From: Thermococci archaeon
GTDB lineage: Archaea > Methanobacteriota_B > Thermococci > Thermococcales > Thermococcaceae
Assembly: GCA_003663695.1 (NCBI GenBank)
Contig: QMUB01000110.1
Location: 1-5,114, forward strand
DNA length: 5,114 nucleotides
Direction: 5' to 3'
The position numbers and the translations under genes are program-made. The notes below the pieces were generated by a model. It ran no database searches. It was given only the letters and a program-made list of their open reading frames with translations, and was not told where the DNA came from. Positions 1-5,114 of this stretch are shown piece by piece; positions within the stretch are counted from its first letter, which is position 1, and every line of letters begins with the position of its first letter.

Positions 1-17
1 CCCATGATTTTTCTCAA
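1..17 (-). CDS. Possible start of a neighbouring gene, cut by the window edge
   Basis: Only the first five codons or so would lie in the window: a TTG start at 17-15, then codons for Arg, Lys, Ile and Met before the edge. The case rests on signals, not on coding content. A GGTGAT ribosome binding site (27-22) sits four bases before the TTG, and a strong TATA box (56-49) lies about 25 bases before the expected transcript start. The same strand as the 680-residue gene upstream, and the terminator between them, would make this a separate transcription unit. The in-frame ATG at 5-3 is an alternative start but is 16 bases from the ribosome binding site, which is too far. The product cannot be inferred. 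Confidence 0.35.
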
Positions 18-21
18 AAGA

Positions 22-27
22 ATCACC
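22..27 (-). promoter_or_regulatory. Ribosome binding site deciding a TTG start
   Basis: GGTGAT on the minus strand is fully complementary to the anti-Shine-Dalgarno at the 3' end of archaeal 16S rRNA. It lies four bases before the TTG at 17-15. The spacing favours this TTG over the nearby ATG at 5-3. Confidence 0.4.
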
Positions 28-48
28 AAATAAACCTAACGTTACAGC

Positions 49-56
49 TTTATAAA
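49..56 (-). promoter_or_regulatory. Archaeal TATA box for the left-edge gene
   Basis: The minus strand reads TTTATAAA, preceded by the A-rich stretch GGTAAAA that could serve as a BRE. Transcription would start near 26-30, giving a leader of about 10 bases that begins around the GGTGAT site. This is a usual arrangement in Thermococcales. The box is itself a palindrome, so direction is inferred from the downstream GGTGAT and start codon. In the other direction it would only read antisense into the end of the 680-residue gene. Confidence 0.45.
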
Positions 57-67
57 TTTTACCATCT

Positions 68-126
68 AAAAACGAAAATAATGTTAAGGGATCGAAATAT
101 AAAATCAGCCGACCATGAAGTCGGCT
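68..126 (-). terminator. Hairpin plus T-tracts at the end of the exported-protein gene
   Basis: On the minus strand AGCCGAC (126-120) and GTCGGCT (113-107) form a perfect 7-bp stem with a six-base loop. One GU and one UA pair could extend it to nine. The stem covers the last six codons and the first base of the TGA stop. It is followed directly by the T-rich GATTTTATATTT (106-95), and a second T-tract, TTTTCGTTTTT, lies at 78-68. Archaeal RNA polymerase generally terminates at oligo-T runs without needing a hairpin. The T-tracts are therefore the safer part of the call, and the hairpin may instead protect the mRNA 3' end. Confidence 0.55.
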
Positions 127-2147
127 AAGTAGTCCATATACCCTTCGTCAATGCCCTTTTCATACGTGGAAACTTTCATTCCAGTCTCCGTTCTTCCCTG
201 TCCTGCAATCACTATTACTATCTGGCCGTTCCTCCATACATCGCGCTTGATGAATATGCCCTGCTCTCCGTTTATTATCTTTTGCTGTTCTTCCTCGCTT
301 AAAACCTGCTTTACGTAGTCGCCCACACCATCGTAAGCCTTGGGGCCTCCCAGAATCACGATGAGCTTCGAGTTTTTGTAACTTCCAAACTCACTGGCAC
401 TCACCCTTGTAACCATCGCTCCCATGGATTCGAGCTTTCCCTTGAGCTCCGTTCCTTTTATTGCCCAGTCTATGTCATTTGAAAGCAGCGTAACCTGAAC
501 AATCGGAGCGAAGGTCTGGATCGCCTTGAAGTTCGATGTCCACTCCACCAGATCGCTTAGGACATTGAACTCCTTTTCTCCCCCGGCTTCGATGTTAAAT
601 GACACATAGGCGCTCCTTATTCCATCCCCTCTGGCCTTCTCATCCTTCGTTATTATTGAGAGCATATAGTCATCCGAGAGGGCGCTTATCTCTACGAGGT
701 TCTTGTTTATTGCCTTTCGAAGCCTCAGCTTTTCAATAACATCCTGCGCTCCGGAAAGCTCAACCTCATCCGTGCCCACGGGGATAACCATCTTATCATC
801 CATAACATTCGACTTTTGAACTGCATCGATTAGCGGAAAGTCCAGCGCATATATGCTCTTTTGATATGTAGACCCTCCAAATTTTGCTTTGTGGAGGGAG
901 GACAGCATTGAGAGGCTTTCCTTCGTGCTGTCCTTTGAGCTCCTGATCCTTGGCTCGGCAAAGCTCAAGCTCTTCTCTGGGAGGAGATATTGCCATCCAA
1001 AATCTGTATAAACTCCTTTATTCGAATAATCCAGTTCTGACTGGCTGCTTATGATTCTTATGTCCTTCATTCCGAGTTTGCCTTTTGATGTTACAAAGGA
1101 CTGTATGGATGGGATTCCGGCTATTGAAAGCATTCCCTCCTTCAGGGCTTCATTTTTAGCCTCTTCGAGTACGGGCAGCATGTAGAGTCCAAGGGCTGAT
1201 GCCAGACTCTCATCGAAGTTATCAAAATTCCCTATATGTCTCGTTCCAACGAGCCTTAAACTACCATCCATGCTTGCCATCCCGTCGTAGAGGGTGCCGT
1301 GGGTTACTATCAAGCCTCCATTGTTCTCTCTCAAGTAATCCAGGAGGCTCTTAATGCTCTCTTGAGAGAGTTCCCACTCTTTGAGCCAGAGGTTCGAGAG
1401 TATCACGACCTTTGGCTTGAAATCTTTGAGGGCATCCTCGAGTTCGTCGGGCCCCACGATACCTATATTGTATTTTTCTCCCAGGAGCTCCCAGTGATGC
1501 TCCGGAAAAAGAAGGCTATAGTTTTCCATGGGTTTTAGGTCTTCCACAATTTTTTCGAGATCACTCATGTCATAGGGGTAGTGCTCCTTTGTCAGGTTGA
1601 GCATTTGCGAGATGTTATTGAGGTTCAAAAGATTGGTTCTCGTCTTTACGTTTGGATCCACTATGAGAACCTTTTTACCCTCGGGATTCGACGTGAAGTA
1701 AATGCCATGCTGGCTCTCCGTTACATGCCCTTCAACGTCCTTCACAACTATTTTAAACTCCACCTTTGAGCCCGCCGGTTGAGGGGGTATTGTAATTTTT
1801 CCAAAGAATGTTCTAAGCGTTATGTTTCCTGTAGTAAACCTGCCGAATAGAGAATTGTATACGTCGGGATTTTCGTTTACCGTTGCCTGCAGGATCTTTC
1901 TATTTATCCATTCTCCACCGTTAACCCGATAGTATCCCTTCATCTCGGCAATGTCCAGATCCTCGACCACATAGAAATATGCCGAAAACGTTTCATTGGG
2001 TGCCACCGAAAGATATTTCGGGTAGGGATTTCCAAGCACCACTATCGGAGGTCCGGGGTTCTGTATGAATACGGCTCCTTTAATGGTGCTTGCCCCGAGC
2101 AGGGATAGCATTAATATCAGAGATATCAACATGCCGCCTTTCTTCAT
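105..2147 (-). CDS. Exported multidomain protein: Ig-like, amidotransferase-fold-like and S-layer-like domains; function unknown
   Basis: The protein has 680 residues. Residues 1-24 are a signal peptide: MKKGG, then a hydrophobic stretch, with a likely cut near residue 24. There is no lipobox cysteine and no C-terminal membrane segment, so it is probably released or held non-covalently in the envelope. Residues about 25-152 look like an Ig/FN3-type beta sandwich ending in a KVEFKIVVKD-type strand. Residues about 157-540 look like a class I glutamine-amidotransferase-like alpha/beta fold. It opens with KKVLIVDPNV (158-167), has a turn GGLIVTHGT at 277-285, and closes with a SAYVSFNIEAGG strand (512-523) and a helix. 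The catalytic Cys of true amidotransferases is absent, with His283 nearby. A long insertion of low similarity separates the two halves. Residues 545-678 (VILGGPKAYDGVG, VWRNGQIVIVIAGQGR) resemble the C-terminal domain of archaeal S-layer proteins. Five N-X-S/T sequons (N51, N108, N178, N184, N209) fit an exported glycoprotein. The ATG at 2147 is chosen over an in-frame TTG at 2195 because GGTGG lies five bases before it, the signal peptide starts there, and the probable TATA box lies between the two. Domain calls are from pattern recognition; the function is unknown. Confidence 0.85.
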   Translation of the reverse strand: MKKGGMLISLILMLSLLGASTIKGAVFIQNPGPPIVVLGNPYPKYLSVAPNETFSAYFYVVEDLDIAEMKGYYRVNGGEWINRKILQATVNENPDVYNSLFGRFTTGNITLRTFFGKITIPPQPAGSKVEFKIVVKDVEGHVTESQHGIYFTSNPEGKKVLIVDPNVKTRTNLLNLNNISQMLNLTKEHYPYDMSDLEKIVEDLKPMENYSLLFPEHHWELLGEKYNIGIVGPDELEDALKDFKPKVVILSNLWLKEWELSQESIKSLLDYLRENNGGLIVTHGTLYDGMASMDGSLRLVGTRHIGNFDNFDESLASALGLYMLPVLEEAKNEALKEGMLSIAGIPSIQSFVTSKGKLGMKDIRIISSQSELDYSNKGVYTDFGWQYLLPEKSLSFAEPRIRSSKDSTKESLSMLSSLHKAKFGGSTYQKSIYALDFPLIDAVQKSNVMDDKMVIPVGTDEVELSGAQDVIEKLRLRKAINKNLVEISALSDDYMLSIITKDEKARGDGIRSAYVSFNIEAGGEKEFNVLSDLVEWTSNFKAIQTFAPIVQVTLLSNDIDWAIKGTELKGKLESMGAMVTRVSASEFGSYKNSKLIVILGGPKAYDGVGDYVKQVLSEEEQQKIINGEQGIFIKRDVWRNGQIVIVIAGQGRTETGMKVSTYEKGIDEGYMDYLADFMVG

Positions 2148-2152
2148 ATACG

Positions 2153-2157
2153 CCACC
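2153..2157 (-). promoter_or_regulatory. Ribosome binding site fixing the ATG start at 2147
   Basis: GGTGG on the minus strand, five bases before the ATG, pairs with the anti-Shine-Dalgarno (the last G by wobble). It supports the 680-residue form over the longer form from the TTG at 2195, which lacks a comparable site. Confidence 0.6.
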
Positions 2158-2178
2158 AAATATCTATTTGGTTTTGAT

Positions 2179-2187
2179 GTATTTAAC
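2179..2187 (-). promoter_or_regulatory. Probable TATA box for the exported-protein gene
   Basis: The minus strand reads GTTAAATAC, preceded by the purine-rich GAAAGA as a possible BRE. Transcription would begin near 2155-2160, giving a leader of about 10 bases. The box is a moderate match to the archaeal consensus. It overlaps codons 3-6 of the alternative TTG-initiated reading frame, so if it is real that longer form is not made. Confidence 0.4.
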
Positions 2188-2206
2188 TCTTTCAACCGGG
2201 AGGCAA

Positions 2207-2223
2207 GGGGAAAAAATTATAAT
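2207..2223 (+). promoter_or_regulatory. Candidate BRE/TATA for valS
   Basis: GGGGAAAAAATTATAAT combines a purine-rich BRE-like stretch with an AATTATAAT TATA-like box (2215-2223). It would start transcription near 2245 with a leader of about 40 bases. A second candidate, CTTTTTAAG at 2239-2247, would start near 2268-2270 with a leader of about 15 bases, which is closer to the usual length in these organisms. Sequence alone does not decide between them, and both could be used. Confidence 0.4.
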
Positions 2224-2273
2224 GCTAAGTTTGGTAGACTTTTTAAGACCTGCATCATAAACTCCAAATAATT

Positions 2274-2281
2274 GAGGTGAT
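2274..2281 (+). promoter_or_regulatory. Strong ribosome binding site of valS
   Basis: GAGGTGAT is an eight-base perfect complement of the archaeal 16S rRNA 3' end. It lies three bases before the ATG at 2285. An overlapping ATG at 2280-2282 is out of frame and inside the site, so it is not the start. Confidence 0.8.
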
Positions 2282-2284
2282 GGC

Positions 2285-4945
2285 ATGCAGAAAACTTACG
2301 ATCCAAAGGAGATTGAGCCTAAATGGCAAAAATTCTGGCTGGATGAGAGGATTTATAAGTATGAGCTTGATGAGAAGAGGCCCCCCTATTCAATAGACAC
2401 CCCACCGCCTTTTACATCCGGAACTCTTCACTTGGGGCACGTTTTGAGTCACACATGGATTGATATAGTGGCAAGATACAAAAGGATGAGGGGCTATAAC
2501 GTCCTCTTCCCCCAGGGTTTTGACAATCACGGTCTTCCAACGGAGCTCAAAGTTGAGAAGGAGTTTGGCATAAGCAAGGATGAACCGGAGAGGTTTCTAA
2601 AGAAGTGCATAGAGTGGACTTGGGAAGCCATTGAGGCAATGAGGAATCAGTTCATCCGGATAGGCTACTCGGCAGACTGGGAGCTCGAATATCACACAAT
2701 GGACGATGAGTACAAGGCGCTGGTTCAAAAATCCCTCCTCGAGTTCTACAAGAAGGGAATGCTCTATCAGGACAAGCACCCCGTCTATTGGTGCCCAAGG
2801 TGCAGAACATCTTTGGCAAAGGCGGAAGTTGGCTACGTCGAGGAGGATGGCTACCTCTACTACATAAAGCTCCCCATAGCCGGAGAGGATGATTACATTC
2901 CAATAGCCACGACAAGACCGGAACTCATGCCCGCATGTGTTGCGGTTTTCGTTCACCCCGATGATGAGCGCTACAAGGATAAGGTCGGCAAGAAGGTGAG
3001 GCTCCCGATATTTGAGAGGGAAGTTCCAATTATAGCGGATGAAGATGTGGATCCCGAGTTTGGTACGGGTGCCGTCTACAACTGTACGTATGGTGATGAA
3101 CAGGACGTAGTTTGGCAGAAGCGCTATAATCTCCCGGTTATTATTGCAATTGATGAAGATGGTACTCTAAATGAGAATGCGGGTAAATACAAAGGACTCA
3201 AGGCTGAGGATGCTAGAGAAAAGATAGCAGAGGATCTCGAAAAGCTTGGCTTCTTATATCAGAAGAAGAAAGTTCACCACCGCGTGCTGAGGCACACAGA
3301 GAGAAGTTCATGCAAAGCTTCAATTGAGCTGTTACCCAAGAAGCAGTGGTTTATAAAGGTCAAGGACTTCACGGATGAGATAATAAAGGTAGCGGAGCAG
3401 ATAAACTGGTATCCTGAGGACATGTTCCTCAGGCTCAAAGATTGGGCCGAATCGATGGACTGGGATTGGGTTATAAGCAGACAGCGCGTCTTTGGAACCC
3501 CCATTCCTTTCTGGGTCTGCAGGGATTGTGGTGAAATAATTCCCGCAAGGGAGGAAGATTTACCCGTTGATCCAAGGTTTGATAAGCCTCCTGTGGAGAG
3601 ATGTCCCAAATGCGGGAGCACAAACCTCGAGGGAGCCAAGGATGTCCTCGACTGCTGGGTCGACTCTTCCGTAAGTCCCCTCGCAATAACGAAATGGGGA
3701 AAGGACGAGAGATGGTTTAAGATTAACTTCCCAACCGCACTCAGGCCGCAGGGACACGAAATCATAAGAACCTGGGCATTCTACACAATATTCAGAAGTT
3801 ATGTGCTTACGGGGCAGAAGCCGTGGGAGGACATAATGATAAACGGTATGGTGGCAGGGCCTGATGGTAGAAAAATGAGCAAGAGCCTTGGAAATGTTAT
3901 AACTCCCGAAGAGGTCATTCCAAGGTATGGAGCCGATGCGGTAAGGATTTGGACTGCTTTGGCTCCTCCCGGAGAAGATCACCCATTCAAGTGGGAGACA
4001 GTTGACTATAACTACCGCTTCCTCCAGAAACTCTGGAATATATTCAGATTTGCTGAACGTCATATCAAGGACTTCGACTATGAAAAGCACAAGGAGATCG
4101 ATCTTGAGCCGATCGATAGATGGATACTCTCGAGGCTTCATCGCCTCATCAGGTTTGCAACGGGGGAAATGGACAGCTACCGCTTTAACCTCTTTACGAG
4201 GGAGCTCATGAACTTTGTATGGCACGAGGTGGCGGATGACTACATAGAGATGATTAAGTACCGCCTCTATGGCGACGATGAGGGGAGCAGGCTCAAAGCT
4301 AAGGTGGCTCTGCACGAGCTCCTTTACAACATACTCCTCCTACTCGCACCTCTCGCTCCTCACATAGCTGAGGAGATCTATCAGGATATATTTAAACCAA
4401 AAATTGGTGCAAAGAGTGTGCATCTCCTTGAATGGCCCAAATACACGGAAGAACGCATAGATGAGGAAGCGGAGAAACTTGGGGAACTTGCAAGTGAAGT
4501 GGTGGGCATCATGCGTCGCTACAAGAACTCACACGGACTCTCGTTAAATACAAAGCTCAAGCATGTTGCAATCTATGCAACTGATTCCTACGACACGTTC
4601 AAATCGATAGAGAAGGATATAGCCGGAACCATGAACATAGAGAAACTTGAGATAATCAAAGGAGAACCCGAGCTGGAAGAGAGGATAACTGAGATAAAGC
4701 CCAACTTTAAACTCGTGGGTCCCAAATACGGAAAGCTCGTTCCAAAAATCTCAAAGTATCTCGTGGAAAATGCAGGTGAAGTTTCAATAGCTTTGAAGGA
4801 AAAGGGGAAGATTGAGTTTGAAATAGATGGGCAAAGAATAACGCTGGGGAAGGACGAAGTTGTCATAAGAAAGACAGTTTTCAGCGAAGGAGAGGAAGTT
4901 GAGACGGCGGTCGTTGGGGAAGCTGTTATACTCTTCTTTGCCTGA
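2285..4945 (+). CDS. valS: Valyl-tRNA synthetase
   Basis: This cytoplasmic class Ia enzyme activates valine with ATP, charges tRNA-Val, and hydrolyses mischarged Thr-tRNA-Val at an editing site. The gene is complete, and 886 residues is a normal length for the archaeal form. The HIGH-type motif is HLGH (49-52), after PPPFTSG. The KMSKS motif is at 530-534, after GPDGR. The CP1 editing domain (about 190-340) has ATTRPE (208-213) and GTGAVYNCTYGDEQD (260-274); Asp274 falls at the position of the conserved editing aspartate. One zinc ribbon is C412/C415/C440/C443. A second uses C170/C173 with C343 and perhaps H337. DVLDCWVDSS (453-462) is the family's signature before the second half of the Rossmann fold. 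The anticodon-binding helical domain covers about 608-755, with NFVWHEVADDYIE at 643-655. A lysine- and glutamate-rich archaeal C-terminal region follows. Valine rather than isoleucine or leucine specificity is supported by the overall ValRS-type motifs and length. The gene appears monocistronic, with T-tracts right after the stop. Confidence 0.98.
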   Translation: MQKTYDPKEIEPKWQKFWLDERIYKYELDEKRPPYSIDTPPPFTSGTLHLGHVLSHTWIDIVARYKRMRGYNVLFPQGFDNHGLPTELKVEKEFGISKDEPERFLKKCIEWTWEAIEAMRNQFIRIGYSADWELEYHTMDDEYKALVQKSLLEFYKKGMLYQDKHPVYWCPRCRTSLAKAEVGYVEEDGYLYYIKLPIAGEDDYIPIATTRPELMPACVAVFVHPDDERYKDKVGKKVRLPIFEREVPIIADEDVDPEFGTGAVYNCTYGDEQDVVWQKRYNLPVIIAIDEDGTLNENAGKYKGLKAEDAREKIAEDLEKLGFLYQKKKVHHRVLRHTERSSCKASIELLPKKQWFIKVKDFTDEIIKVAEQINWYPEDMFLRLKDWAESMDWDWVISRQRVFGTPIPFWVCRDCGEIIPAREEDLPVDPRFDKPPVERCPKCGSTNLEGAKDVLDCWVDSSVSPLAITKWGKDERWFKINFPTALRPQGHEIIRTWAFYTIFRSYVLTGQKPWEDIMINGMVAGPDGRKMSKSLGNVITPEEVIPRYGADAVRIWTALAPPGEDHPFKWETVDYNYRFLQKLWNIFRFAERHIKDFDYEKHKEIDLEPIDRWILSRLHRLIRFATGEMDSYRFNLFTRELMNFVWHEVADDYIEMIKYRLYGDDEGSRLKAKVALHELLYNILLLLAPLAPHIAEEIYQDIFKPKIGAKSVHLLEWPKYTEERIDEEAEKLGELASEVVGIMRRYKNSHGLSLNTKLKHVAIYATDSYDTFKSIEKDIAGTMNIEKLEIIKGEPELEERITEIKPNFKLVGPKYGKLVPKISKYLVENAGEVSIALKEKGKIEFEIDGQRITLGKDEVVIRKTVFSEGEEVETAVVGEAVILFFA

Positions 4946-4994
4946 TCCCTTTTTATTATGACATGTTTATAGTTTCTAATCATTTTTTGTTTGT
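4946..4994 (+). terminator. T-tract terminators after valS
   Basis: CCCTTTTTATTAT begins four bases after the valS stop, with T5 at 4950-4954. A second tract, CATTTTTTGTTTG, lies at 4981-4993. No stem-loop precedes either. Oligo-T runs of this kind are the standard archaeal intrinsic terminator, and two in tandem would back each other up. Confidence 0.6.
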
Positions 4995-5114
4995 GGTTTA
5001 TTGTTTTAAATGTCGGTGTGAGAACATTAACCCCTCATGATCCTAAAACCAGCTTTTTCATCTGATGCGAATAAGTACATCGATTATTAACTGATACTAT
5101 CTCATCATCACTCA
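4946..5114. other. AT-rich intergenic end of the window, no supported gene
   Basis: After the valS terminators the sequence is AT-rich, with stops in all plus-strand frames. On the minus strand one frame stays open from the right edge to a TGA at 5037-5035 (25 codons). Its predicted residues look unremarkable and it has no clear T-tract after it. I see no tRNA, CRISPR repeat or convincing box C/D RNA. A small imperfect palindrome lies at 5079-5095. Confidence 0.5.

Larger units (their letters stand above)
2148..2284. promoter_or_regulatory. Divergent promoter region between the two genes
   Basis: This 137-base gap separates the starts of the leftward exported-protein gene and the rightward valS gene. 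It holds separate candidate TATA elements for each direction and both ribosome binding sites. I see no convincing operator palindrome, T-box, riboswitch or small open frame. Candidate core promoter elements are listed separately. Confidence 0.7.

Noticed and set aside
1299..1769. Plus-strand open frames inside the exported-protein gene (1299-1538 and 1581-1769)
   Set aside because: They are antisense to a gene with clear signal peptide and domain pattern, and there are no initiation signals or known motifs.
2065..2271. Plus-strand open frame of 68 codons crossing the divergent promoter region
   Set aside because: It starts inside the oppositely oriented gene, covers the promoters of both genes, and lacks a ribosome binding site. 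It is not a leader peptide for valS by any visible feature.
2148..2284. T-box or other riboswitch before valS
   Set aside because: The leader is at most about 40 bases, far too short, and T-boxes are not known as an archaeal mechanism. No specifier or antiterminator structure is visible.
3274..3765. Antisense open frame of 163 codons in valS, plus shorter ones at 2597-2956, 2652-2915 and 3471-3686
   Set aside because: These are shadows of valS codon usage. They overlap one another in different frames and have low-complexity Ser/Leu/Arg composition with no motif.
3560..4315. Long open frame of 251 codons on the minus strand inside valS
   Set aside because: It lies wholly antisense to a well-supported valS gene. 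It shows no recognisable domain, and I see no ribosome binding site that would make it a credible gene.
5035..5112. Minus-strand frame open from the right edge to a TGA, a possible end of a convergent gene
   Set aside because: 25 open codons are expected by chance often enough, the residue and codon choice is unlike the neighbours, and no good T-tract follows. Extension to the right would settle it.
5045..5114. Possible box C/D guide RNA (GTGATGA on the minus strand, CTGATG and CTGA on the plus strand)
   Set aside because: On neither strand do C, D', C' and D boxes occur in the right order and spacing; only isolated box-like words are present.

Overview
The window looks like a piece of a hyperthermophilic archaeal chromosome, most likely Thermococcales (Thermococcus, Pyrococcus or Palaeococcus). 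Four things point there. The ribosome binding sites are of the GGTGA(T)/GAGGTGAT type. There are TATA/BRE-like elements about 25 bases before predicted transcript starts, with very short leaders. Arginine and isoleucine codons are rich in AGG/AGA and ATA. The valyl-tRNA synthetase is clearly of archaeal type. The genus and species cannot be settled from the sequence alone.

Layout: at the extreme left edge (1-57, minus strand) there is a good TATA box, a GGTGAT site and a TTG codon, probably the start of a neighbouring gene that runs off the window. Bases 105-2147 (minus) encode an exported protein of 680 residues. It has a signal peptide, an Ig-like beta domain, a large alpha/beta domain resembling class I glutamine-amidotransferase-like folds, and a C-terminal domain resembling those of archaeal S-layer proteins. 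Its function is unknown. Its stop codon lies inside a perfect 7-bp inverted repeat followed by T-rich sequence, which resembles a hairpin terminator.

Bases 2148-2284 are a compact divergent promoter region. It serves the exported protein to the left and valS to the right. Bases 2285-4945 (plus) encode a complete valyl-tRNA synthetase of 886 residues with all the main catalytic and editing motifs. Bases 4946-5114 are AT-rich and carry T-tract terminators, with no gene I can support.

The two main genes are divergently transcribed and do unrelated jobs: tRNA charging in the cytoplasm, and a cell-envelope or extracellular role. I see no sign of a shared pathway, mobile element, CRISPR array, tRNA or rRNA. 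I find no defence or other multi-gene system here. The most interesting items are the uncharacterised envelope protein and the terminator-like hairpin embedded in its last codons.
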